Shown one piece after another: positions 53,958-60,785 of a DNA stretch of 64,000 bases. Positions within the stretch are counted from its first letter, which is position 1. Each line of letters opens with the position of its first letter. Both the position numbers and the translations under genes were made by a program. The stretch is from DASQYE01 sp036389315 (GTDB taxonomy: Bacteria > Acidobacteriota > Blastocatellia > Pyrinomonadales > Pyrinomonadaceae), in the NCBI GenBank assembly GCA_036389315.1, contig DASVQF010000039.1:1-64000 (forward strand), given 5' to 3'. A model generated the notes under the pieces. It worked only from the letters and a program-made list of their open reading frames with translations, searched no databases and had not been told where the DNA came from.

Positions 53958-54273
53958 TCAAAATAGCAGTTTACAGTAAAGCAGTCTGATAGCTTGTTCA
54001 GATGGATAGGCGCAGAGTGTCATAAGATGGAAAGCGTTAAAATTTCACACTTGAACCTTTTGGTGGAGTTCTATCATAACCAAATTCTCATTGAATTTTG
54101 TTGTGGTTAGTAAAAAGCGCTGTTGTGAGACCGCAGTATGGGAATACAACAATTAATATCTCTTACATGCAGAACTTGCTCTTTACATATAATTTACCAT
54201 ATGTTAGCATATTCATGCTTATGCATATTTGTGACTACGCACACAAGCGCATTAAGGAGTTTTAAGATAAATT
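53958..54273 (+). promoter_or_regulatory. AT-rich region upstream of the ribbon-helix-helix gene
   Basis: No gene was found in this roughly 316-bp stretch. A TATAAT lies at 54188-54193 without a good -35. Two GCATATT words at 54207-54213 and 54223-54229 (16 bp apart) lie 45-67 bp before the start codon and could be operator half-sites. AAGGAG provides the ribosome site. Confidence 0.35.
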
Positions 54274-54528
54274 ATGAGTTCTCAAAGGAAATCTGGTAGC
54301 ACTAAGGCTCGGGGCCGTGAGCGTATCTTTAATGAAGGCACTGCTGCGGAAACAACACGTACAACTATTGTGTTGCCTATTGCGCTTGACGAGAACCTAG
54401 CAATATATGCTATGCAAGAGAGGCTCACCAAAAATGAAATTATTAAGACAGCTATGTCGGAATATCTTAAAAATAAAGGATTGCAGCCTGATAGGAGGCC
54501 AAAGCTAGAAGTATCCTATAAGTCCTAA
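54274..54528 (+). CDS. Ribbon-helix-helix-like small protein
   Basis: An 84-residue protein with a basic N-terminus (SSQRKSGSTKARGRERIF), then TTRTTIVLPIALDENLAIYA and LTKNEIIKTAMSEYLKN. The strand-helix-helix spacing matches ribbon-helix-helix DNA-binding proteins (CopG/MetJ type). The bases are AT-rich. It is the first gene of a three-gene cassette with the DUF2188 and TIR-like proteins and might regulate it. A toxin-antitoxin role is possible but unsupported. Confidence 0.65.
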   Translation: MSSQRKSGSTKARGRERIFNEGTAAETTRTTIVLPIALDENLAIYAMQERLTKNEIIKTAMSEYLKNKGLQPDRRPKLEVSYKS

Positions 54529-54560
54529 CAACCTAATTAATAGCACTTAAGGGTTTAATT

Positions 54561-54998
54561 ATGGGGAAGACAAAAAGTAAAAATCAGCACGTTGTTCCTC
54601 ACGATGGCGCATGGGCCGTAAAGGGAGAAGGTAACAGTAGGGTTACTTCCGTACATAGTACCCAGCGTGAGGCTATTAATACAGCACGTGACATTGCCCG
54701 TAACCAACGGAGTGAGATTTTAATTCATGGTCGAGATGGCCAGATCCGTGAAAGAGACAGTGCGGGTCATGATCCATTTCCACCCCGAGACAGGGGAACA
54801 AGCGGAAGCAGATCTTCTAACCAGTCTCACCTGAGTGCTTTAAGGGGGGAATCAGGAAGTAGGCGTCAATCAGGCGAGTCCCGGCGAATACTATTTCCAG
54901 TAACACCTAGCACCACTGGTGAGGAAGCTATCAAAAGAGCTGTAAGTGAGGTTGTTTATGCCTCTCAGGATAGTTCAAGAAGTGAATCGAGGGGCTAA
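54561..54998 (+). CDS. DUF2188 protein
   Basis: A 145-residue protein whose N-terminal 65 residues match DUF2188: QHVVPHDGAWAVKGEGNSR, STQREAINTARDIARNQ and EILIHGRDGQIRERDS. The C-terminal half is serine- and arginine-rich and has no recognised domain. DUF2188 proteins are small, alpha/beta and uncharacterised. The gene is 32 bp after the ribbon-helix-helix gene, same strand, so the two probably share a transcript. Confidence 0.8.
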   Translation: MGKTKSKNQHVVPHDGAWAVKGEGNSRVTSVHSTQREAINTARDIARNQRSEILIHGRDGQIRERDSAGHDPFPPRDRGTSGSRSSNQSHLSALRGESGSRRQSGESRRILFPVTPSTTGEEAIKRAVSEVVYASQDSSRSESRG

Positions 54999-55052
54999 TT
55001 TACTAGATACACATAGTTAGCCCTTCATCAGAAAGGATGCTTGGAACCTCAC

Positions 55053-55676
55053 ATGCCCAGTGTTAGGTTTTACGCCCAGAACGTTTTCATTAATTGCCCT
55101 TTTGACTCAAAGTATTCTCCACTTTTTCGGGTAATAGTATTTACAATTCATGACGCTGGGTTTAGACCTAGATGCGCTCTTGAGGCAAGCAATGCAGGAC
55201 AATTCAGACTCGAAAAGATAATGGGTATCATCGCTGATTGTAAGTATGGCATTCATGATATATCACGTACACAGCTTGATAGTAAGAATAAACTCCCTCG
55301 CTTTAATATGCCACTAGAGCTTGGTATAGACTTGGGTTGCAGAAAATTTGGCACGGGCCAAAATAAATCAAAAATACATCTGGTCATGGATACACAACCT
55401 TTTAGGTATCAGAAATTTATCTCTGATATAGCAGGACAAGATGTATATGCGCATCAAGGCCAAAGAGAAAAAGTGGTAAACATAGTGCGAGATTGGCTAA
55501 GAGCAGGGTCGGGACGAACTACAATACCAAGTGGTACAAAAATCTATCAAAGATATAGGGATTTTCAAAAAGCACTTCCTCAAATTTGTGCTCGCTTAAA
55601 CTGGGATGTAAGAAATCTTTCATTTATTGACTTCTCTTACGCCGTAGCTACATGGCTGAGCGTAAATCAACTATAA
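55053..55676 (+). CDS. Putative TIR/deoxyribosyltransferase-like protein (candidate defence effector)
   Basis: A 207-residue protein that I do not match to a named family. QNVFINCPFDSKYSPLFRVI is a strand followed by a phosphate-side turn as in TIR and nucleoside deoxyribosyltransferase-like folds. DCKYGIHDISR and NMPLELGIDLGC (with a candidate catalytic glutamate) follow in the expected order. The C-terminus is helical and unknown. If so, it may cleave NAD or nucleotides. It could start at a TTG at 55041. It lies 54 bp after the DUF2188 gene. The function is inference from motif order only. Confidence 0.6.
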   Translation: MPSVRFYAQNVFINCPFDSKYSPLFRVIVFTIHDAGFRPRCALEASNAGQFRLEKIMGIIADCKYGIHDISRTQLDSKNKLPRFNMPLELGIDLGCRKFGTGQNKSKIHLVMDTQPFRYQKFISDIAGQDVYAHQGQREKVVNIVRDWLRAGSGRTTIPSGTKIYQRYRDFQKALPQICARLNWDVRNLSFIDFSYAVATWLSVNQL

Positions 55677-55699
55677 GCTGAGTTCTTCCATGTACTATT

Positions 55700-55730
55700 A
55701 AAAGCGCTGATTTGGGATAACGCTTTTGTT
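55700..55730 (+). terminator. Possible terminator of the left cassette
   Basis: AAAAGCG (55700-55706) pairs with CGCTTTT (55721-55727), followed by GTTATT. The stem is AT-rich, so support is moderate; on either strand it would separate the cassette from the integrase gene. Confidence 0.35.
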
Positions 55731-55894
55731 ATTACAACAATAATAATTTAGAATTCCGCAAAATAACTCTTCTGTTGAATTACAAGACAAGATAATTCAA
55801 ACAACCTTGATTTAACCTGCTGTAAAAAGGATGGTTTAGCTCTCTTCATATTGGGATTTTATAAGCCATTTTCAACTGTAATGTGGAATATTGA

Positions 55895-57028
55895 TTACCT
55901 GCTATAAAGTATTTTCTCCAACCTCTCCGCAGCCGCCTGCTGCATGGTAGGTAAAACATGGCTGTATACGTCAAGTGTGAGCGTTACGGAGGCATGTCCA
56001 AGCCGTTCGCTGACTACCTTTGGATTCTCTCCGGCAGCAAGTAGAAGCGTTGCGCATGAGTGCCGCAAATCATAGAGGCGAAAATCACCGGGCAGTTTGG
56101 CAGTTTTTAGAATTGGCCGAAAGTGACGCCGCTTCAGGTTGCGTGGCATAAGCGGACTGCCTTCGGACGTGGCGAATACTAGATCGTGCTGTTGATAGCT
56201 CGCTCCCGCCTTTAGTCTTTCTTCTGCCTGTATTCGCCTGTGCTCTTTAAGCGCCTGTAGAGTAGAAACAGGCAATGGGATTGAGCGACGGCTCCGCGCC
56301 GTCTTAGGTTCGCCAAAGTGCCAGCCGCCGCCTATGGCTCGCCAGATGATTGCCCGCCGCACCATCACAAAACCTTTATCAAGATCAAGGTCTTTCCATT
56401 GCAAGCCTAGATACTCTTCAGGGCGCATCCCTGTGGCAAGAGCAAAAGCGAACAATACGCCCCATCGGTCTTTAGCAGCAGACTTAAGAAACTCTGTCGC
56501 TTCTTTTGGTGAAAGCGCCTTCATTTCTTTGCGCACTTGGCGTGGCAGGTTAACCAACTCAGCCGGATTGCGCGAGAGCATCCCCCAGCGCACAGCTTGT
56601 TTTAGCGCCGACGATAAGATCGCGTGTAAGTAGCGCACCGTGCGCGCCGATAATCCGCGCTCTTGCATCTCGGCATACAACTTCTGAATATGAAGCGGAC
56701 GAAGGTCGGAAAGTTTACGATTGCCCAATTCCTCATCCACATAACGGCTGATAAGGTCGCTGTAACTGTCGAAGGTACGTTCTGCGACACGCGGGCGGGC
56801 AGCAGTATCTAACCACTTACTGAGGTAGTCGTTTACTGTTATCGGAGACGGCTCAACAAAAGTGCCCGTACTAATAGCCGTTACCGTCGTACTCAGATAC
56901 GTGTCCGCATCCTTTTTTGAGCCCTTGATAGTCTTGTTAAGATAGCGACGTTTGCCGTTGGCATCACGCCCCATAAAGATGCGAACAACCCAAGTCTTAT
57001 CTCCGCGTTTTATAATTTGTCCGGCCAT
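55895..57028 (-). CDS. Tyrosine recombinase (integrase)
   Basis: A 377-residue integrase of the lambda-type family. An N-terminal arm-binding part (1-60) precedes the SAM-like core-binding domain (about 63-150) and the catalytic domain. The catalytic residues are R202 (LATGMRPEEY), the RLYDLRHSC box with R322 and H323, H345 (RLGHAS) and nucleophile Y355 (LDVYSHV). The first histidine of the HxxR box is a tyrosine (Y319), seen in many functional integrases. GGAGG precedes the start. It would cut the 48-bp core in tRNA-Arg and bind the arm repeats. Confidence 0.94.
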   Translation of the reverse strand: MAGQIIKRGDKTWVVRIFMGRDANGKRRYLNKTIKGSKKDADTYLSTTVTAISTGTFVEPSPITVNDYLSKWLDTAARPRVAERTFDSYSDLISRYVDEELGNRKLSDLRPLHIQKLYAEMQERGLSARTVRYLHAILSSALKQAVRWGMLSRNPAELVNLPRQVRKEMKALSPKEATEFLKSAAKDRWGVLFAFALATGMRPEEYLGLQWKDLDLDKGFVMVRRAIIWRAIGGGWHFGEPKTARSRRSIPLPVSTLQALKEHRRIQAEERLKAGASYQQHDLVFATSEGSPLMPRNLKRRHFRPILKTAKLPGDFRLYDLRHSCATLLLAAGENPKVVSERLGHASVTLTLDVYSHVLPTMQQAAAERLEKILYSR

Positions 57029-57168
57029 GTTAGCTGAACCTCCTGGCCGCCTGTGCGTCTTGCTTTCTTTTCTGTGCTAATCTTTTCATCGCTCTAACCT
57101 TTCTCTGCTGTGAAGGGATGGAGTGAAGGGATAGGGAGCGTTCGCGCGCTCACCTATCCCATTTCGCT

Positions 57169-57450
57169 TTAGTGCGAAGTTTCGTTGTATCGCTTGACCA
57201 GTCTCGCCGCCGCTCGATGCCAACAAGGCTGACCGCTCTTATATGCCTTGCACTGGCATGTGCCATTCACGTTATAGATTTCACCCGATGGCGAGAGAAT
57301 CAAAAGCGACTTACCATCGAAGTGCATGTATGGGTTTTCCTCAAACTGCTGCTTTGCTTTCACGATGGCGGTCTGCCACCGGAGAGAGTTAGGAACTTTG
57401 TCGAATGCCTCTTGAACCACTTGCTGCAACTTGCTTTGATCTATGTTCAT
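57169..57450 (-). CDS. SWIM zinc-finger protein
   Basis: A 93-residue protein. The C-terminal half shows NVNGTCQCKAYKSGQPCWHR, a CxCx8CxH SWIM finger that binds zinc and nucleic acid or protein. The N-terminus is helical. It is divergent from the XRE gene and driven by a near-perfect promoter under palindromic operators, upstream of the integrase on the same strand. That place in the order suits an early gene or directionality factor for excision, but I have no direct evidence. Confidence 0.7.
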   Translation of the reverse strand: MNIDQSKLQQVVQEAFDKVPNSLRWQTAIVKAKQQFEENPYMHFDGKSLLILSPSGEIYNVNGTCQCKAYKSGQPCWHRAAARLVKRYNETSH

Positions 57451-57492
57451 CTCTGGTTTCCTCTCTTATGGGATGCCCAATTGATGAACCTG

Positions 57493-57579
57493 ATTATACT
57501 TTAAGTATAGCACCTTGTCAATACTTTAAGTATAGTTTATTATCTCTGTACAGTCTCGCATCTGCATACTTATGGTATA
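57493..57579. promoter_or_regulatory. Divergent promoters and three palindromic operators
   Basis: Minus strand: TTGACA (57521-57516), 17 bp, TATAAT (57498-57493), a perfect consensus for the SWIM gene. Plus strand: TTGTCA (57515-57520), 17 bp, TATTAT (57538-57543) for the XRE gene. The -35 boxes overlap. O1 is TATACTTTAAGTATA (57495-57509) on the minus -10, O2 (57520-57534) in the plus spacer, and the weaker O3 (57565-57579, 11 of 15 matches) nearer the XRE start. Confidence 0.85.
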
Positions 57580-57589
57580 GTGCGGGAAC

Positions 57590-57778
57590 ATGAAAGGAGA
57601 TGAATTGAAAGAGAAACGAATCGCTCTAGGACTAACGCAGGCGCAACTCGCAGAAATTCTTGCCGTGAAGCCTAATACGGTTGCGCGCTGGGAGCGTGGA
57701 CTGCTCGCCGTACCTCGAACAGTCGAACTTGCTATGGAAACCGTTGAGCGCATGTACAAGAAAAGCGGCAAGAAGTGA
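57590..57778 (+). CDS. XRE-family repressor, short
   Basis: A 62-residue helix-turn-helix protein: LKEKRIALGLTQAQLAEILA then KPNTVARWERG, the standard helix 2-turn-helix 3. It has only the DNA-binding domain and a short basic tail, so it is expected to dimerise weakly or through the tail. A start at TTG 57605, with the ribosome site AAGGAG just before, is an alternative. It probably binds the ATACTTTAAGTAT operators upstream and represses itself and the divergent SWIM-integrase transcript. Confidence 0.82.
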   Translation: MKGDELKEKRIALGLTQAQLAEILAVKPNTVARWERGLLAVPRTVELAMETVERMYKKSGKK

Positions 57779-57869
57779 GTTCTATAAAGTCTCACAGCAG
57801 GCTTGCAAAACCTTTCATCCTAGCGCATCCATTCATCGGTTAACCACACGCCCGTCTGCCGCCAATGAG

Positions 57870-59210
57870 CTAGCTTTTGCTGATAGCGAATAGTTCCATC
57901 ATCGGGCGGGGGCTTTGACTCTGGCTCTGGCGGGATGTAGGGAAGCTCAATCCTTCTGCGCCCCTGCGCGTCCGTTGAGCGGTTATTACTCGCCAGACCT
58001 TGAGCTTCCCTCTGATGAGGGCTTGCTTTATCAGCTTGGCTTCGTAACGGTGCATTTCTTCGCTCAGTTCACTACCCGAAGGCTGCCCCTGTTGTTCTAC
58101 AAGTTTTTCATCAACCTTCCTTAGTTCGGCCTCTGCCTCTACACACGGCGCTCCCATGATTTGAGCTAGTTCTATAGCGCGTTGAAAGACGCGCCGCGCT
58201 TGCTCGTAATAGCCAAGATGCGCTAATGCTGCGCCGTGTGTAGTCAGAGCTTCGGCTAGTAGTGATTGCCTCCCGCCTTTTTCCAGGGCATAGACTGCCG
58301 TTCTCGCTACTCTTTCAGCTTCCTTATAGTTTCCCTGTGCGAGAAAGACGCGGGCGCGTGTATCATCAATTTGGGCTAATGTGCCTTTGTCTTTAAGTCT
58401 AACGAGTAGATGACGCGCGCGATCTAAGTGTCTATGCGCCTCTTTATATCTTCCGGCTTTGAAGTGAAGAAACCCGAGATTGTTTTCAACATTCGCGCTG
58501 TAGCACTTATGGTGTGCTTCTTCAAAGTGAAAGCCTGCCGCCGTGTATTCCATAAAAGCACGGTCAATATAATCGCCCCGATTCTCTCTAGTGCCTAGAT
58601 TTCGGAGCACGATAGCCAGTTCGTTGTGATAGCTGCCCCTCAAAGTATGATTGCTGATCTTGTCGAACAAAGCGGAGGCTTGCGTAAGGATGCAGAAAGC
58701 TTCTTTATATTGAGTAGCGGCGCGTTCGACAATGGCACTGCGGAGCACGGCCTTTGCTTTTAGCTCATCATCTGTTTTGAGGTGTGCAATTACTTCTTTC
58801 AGGATGATTCGGGCTTCGTCATAACTACCATCCCGCCAATAGCACACAGAGATTTCCGTCTGCGCCTCTAAGATTTTGTGTCTATTATCAAGAGACTCAA
58901 AGATATTACTCGCTTCACTAAGGAGATTCTTGGCTCTCTCCTGAGCGTTTTCGATCTGGTAACGGTCTGCGAGATGGCCCGTCAAGACTCCCGCACGCAT
59001 GAGCACTTCTGCTGCTGTCGCAGGCTCTAGCTTCTCAACATTCGGACGCTCGTCCACACGTTGCCATAACTCGCCCATTACCTCGCGTGCTTCTTCATAG
59101 TCGCCCCTATTTTCCAACTCTCTAGCCAGTTGGCAGCGAAGCAAAGCACGGCTATTGCGGTTCAAGTCTGGATTTTCCAGTTGTCGCAATAGTGAGGTTC
59201 GTAAGGCCAT
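57870..59210 (-). CDS. TPR-repeat protein, candidate peptide receptor/regulator
   Basis: A 446-residue all-helical protein with TPR-type repeats throughout, e.g. ARELENRGDYEEAREVM, ENNLGFLHFKAGRYKEAHRH, DDTRARVFLAQGNYKEAERV and AALAHLGYYEQARRVFQRAI. The C-terminus (after YEAKLIKQALI) becomes basic and unstructured; another frame stays open beyond this point, so a frameshift is possible. I chose ATG 59210 (MALRTSLLRQ). It is divergent from a gene for a small secreted peptide, an arrangement like peptide-responsive TPR regulators of the RRNPP kind. The link is inference. Confidence 0.75.
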   Translation of the reverse strand: MALRTSLLRQLENPDLNRNSRALLRCQLARELENRGDYEEAREVMGELWQRVDERPNVEKLEPATAAEVLMRAGVLTGHLADRYQIENAQERAKNLLSEASNIFESLDNRHKILEAQTEISVCYWRDGSYDEARIILKEVIAHLKTDDELKAKAVLRSAIVERAATQYKEAFCILTQASALFDKISNHTLRGSYHNELAIVLRNLGTRENRGDYIDRAFMEYTAAGFHFEEAHHKCYSANVENNLGFLHFKAGRYKEAHRHLDRARHLLVRLKDKGTLAQIDDTRARVFLAQGNYKEAERVARTAVYALEKGGRQSLLAEALTTHGAALAHLGYYEQARRVFQRAIELAQIMGAPCVEAEAELRKVDEKLVEQQGQPSGSELSEEMHRYEAKLIKQALIRGKLKVWRVITAQRTRRGAEGLSFPTSRQSQSQSPRPMMELFAISKS

Positions 59211-59387
59211 GTGAGATGTACCTTTCTGCTTGGATGCAATGGATTTTGCCAAACGCCCACATCTTATGCACTAGCCTTCACGCTTGCAAGAATTTGTTAA
59301 AGCTGGTCTAGTTTGAGGCTGCATGCAGACAGGTTTGCATGAATATCTAACTCTAATGCTTACCTCTATTACTTCAAGGAGAGATGA

Positions 59388-59561
59388 ATGAGACACCTGA
59401 GAAAATTTTGTGCGGCTGTCGTACTAACTTGCGCCTTTGCGCTCTCGATACATGCGGGTGAAGTATCTTGCCCCGGCGTTACTTCACAGCCAACGGTAGC
59501 GGGCGAGATTCCATATCCAGGCATAACCGATGTGCTCTTGATAATGCTGGCGCTTATCTAA
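59388..59561 (+). CDS. Small secreted peptide precursor, 57 residues
   Basis: AAGGAGAG precedes ATG 59388. A signal peptide (MRHLRKFCAAVVLTCAFALS) ends near SIHAG. The rest has an internal repeat, GEVSCPGVT and GEIPYPGIT, separated by SQPTVA, and a hydrophobic tail VLLIMLALI. It is too short for routine gene calling, but codon use and start signal are good. It is divergent from the TPR gene. A cell-cell signal, or a small membrane-active peptide, are the two likeliest roles. Confidence 0.7.
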   Translation: MRHLRKFCAAVVLTCAFALSIHAGEVSCPGVTSQPTVAGEIPYPGITDVLLIMLALI

Positions 59562-59899
59562 GAGGGATACTTGATCTAAGTCTTTTCGGACTGCTTTAAG
59601 CGCAGCATAGGTGTAGTGTGCCCGCTCATCTTGGAGAAGAGAGAAAAAGCGCGGCGAGTTTCACGGCTCGCCGCTCTCCTGATAAATTAACCGCCTACTC
59701 GCCGTCTGAATCAGGGAATGCTCATCTAGCCTTCTCTATTCCCTTTTCTCGTCACGTTCATTCTTGTGTGCCGGGAGTGTGCCAACTCAGCCGAAGAGAG
59801 CAATATTCAGCCATACGCAGCCATCATAGTAAGATGCGCAAGAGTAACTAACATATACTCTTTCGCACTCAGCCAAACTGCCCTCAACAAGCCATTTAA
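59562..59899 (+). other. Right-end intergenic region of the element
   Basis: Holds a hairpin GCGGCGAG (59651-59658)/CTCGCCGC (59667-59674), a possible terminator for the peptide gene though with little T-run (TCTCCTGATAA), and the right arm repeat. No other gene was seen. The short open frames lack ribosome sites. Confidence 0.5.
59763..59787 (+). repeat. Putative integrase arm-site repeat, right copy
   Basis: CTTGTGTGCCGGGAGTGTGC followed by CAACT matches the left copy at 53933 in 21 of 25 bases, same orientation, 113 bp inside attR. Confidence 0.6.
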
Positions 59900-59947
59900 G
59901 ACTACGAATCAAGGGGTCGGAAGTTCGAGTCTTCCCGGGTGCATTAT
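59900..59947 (+). repeat. Attachment site attR (tRNA-Arg 3' fragment)
   Basis: 48 bp identical to 53840-53887. It lacks the tRNA 5' half, so no functional tRNA arises here. Confidence 0.88.
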
Positions 59948-59956
59948 CAAATTGAT

Positions 59957-59983
59957 AAGAGAGGCTGCGGCGCAGCCTCTCTT
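59957..59983 (+). terminator. Original terminator of tRNA-Arg
   Basis: AAGAGAGGCTGC-GGC-GCAGCCTCTCTT, a 12-bp stem, then CATTTAG. It lies just right of attR, so it was the terminator of the tRNA before integration. Confidence 0.75.
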
Positions 59984-60083
59984 CATTTAGCTTCCTCTTC
60001 CATTGAACTAATCAGAAGGCAAGGCCGCCGCGACTCCCAAGCACGGCGGCCTCTGCTGCACAGCCCGCTCCTCTGTTCTGGCC

Positions 60084-60665
60084 TTAGAGCGGACGTGCAG
60101 AAGAATAGTGATCTTGCGTTACGCGCGCGCTGCTAATGTCAGCACGGATTTTTTGATTGACGACGAGCTTGACTTGCCCGCCAGATTGCCGGAAAAGGCG
60201 AAGAGACCGGGCCGTTGAATGGCCGAGCAGCCTGTTTTCCCCGATTTCGCTCGCAAAAGCCTGATTTTCAGCCAAAACAGCGCCGATTGCAGGCTCCGCA
60301 GCGCCGATTGCACGCGTAAAACCCCCATCTGCACGCACACAAGTCTCGTCTGCACGTAGATAAGTCCCATCTACACGCGCACAACTGTCATCTTGACCGA
60401 CACAAGTGCCGTCTGCACGGACACAACTCCCATCTGCACACGCAGAAGTCCCATCTGCATGGACATAAGTGCCATCTACACTTACACAAGTGTTATCTGC
60501 ATGAACATAAGTCTCATCTGCAAGCGTGTTAGTGCCGAATGCGTGGGCGGAAGTGTGGAATGCAGGTGCGTGTGGGCGAGGCGCGGCTCTTCGGGTGTGG
60601 GCTGCCGGGTTTGAGAAAAGGGTTGCGGGCGGTCGGAAAAGAGATATAATCCGCGCGCTCAACAC
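60084..60665 (-). CDS. Doubtful open frame across the 21-bp repeat array
   Basis: A 193-residue frame with heptapeptide repeats of the form [RH]-A-D-G-T-[CY]-V, such as VRADGTCV and YVHADGTSA, then an unrepeated C-terminal part (ENQAFASEIGENRLLGHS). Because the repeat unit is 21 bp, other frames are also open over it, and I see no strong ribosome site. Third-position variation at the aspartate codon is synonymous here, a slight point in favour. Treat as uncertain. Confidence 0.25.
   Translation of the reverse strand: MLSARIISLFRPPATLFSNPAAHTRRAAPRPHAPAFHTSAHAFGTNTLADETYVHADNTCVSVDGTYVHADGTSACADGSCVRADGTCVGQDDSCARVDGTYLRADETCVRADGGFTRAIGAAEPAIGAVLAENQAFASEIGENRLLGHSTARSLRLFRQSGGQVKLVVNQKIRADISSARVTQDHYSSARPL
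60269..60567. repeat. 21-bp tandem repeat array, about 14 units
   Basis: Units such as ACACAAGTGCCGTCTGCACG(G) and ACATAAGTGCCATCTACACT(T) follow in exact 21-bp phase from about 60316 to 60567, with degenerate units before and after (for example CAGCGCCGATTGCA spaced by 21 bp at 60269-60305). The units differ at about a third of positions, so the array is old. A separate 8-bp stem GGCCGCCG/CGGCGGCC lies at 60023-60051. Confidence 0.8.
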
Positions 60666-60785
60666 AGACGGTGCGTGGCGGCGCTCAACTCCAGCAAAGA
60701 TGCGGCGCGCACGCCCGTTTCCTTCAACCCACCGGAAGGAAATCCCCTCGCTCCTTCCTTAACCTCAAAATCGGAGGAAAGAAAA

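Larger units (their letters stand above)
53840..59947. mobile_element. Integrated genetic element in tRNA-Arg (6,060-bp unit)
   Basis: A 48-bp direct repeat covering the tRNA-Arg anticodon loop to 4 bases past its 3' end bounds the element. Inside are a tyrosine integrase, a SWIM-finger protein, an XRE repressor, a ribbon-helix-helix/DUF2188/TIR-like cassette and a TPR-peptide pair. No replication, capsid or conjugation genes are present, so it is a satellite-like or cargo island rather than a full phage. It is visibly AT-richer than its flanks. Because the tRNA is intact on the left, the element carried a replacement 3' half. Confidence 0.88.

Noticed and set aside
59900..59947. Second tRNA-Arg gene
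   Set aside because: Only the 3' half is present, so it is an attachment-site fragment.
60269..60567. CRISPR array
   Set aside because: The 21-bp units are contiguous and degenerate, with no unique spacers, and no cas genes are present in the window.
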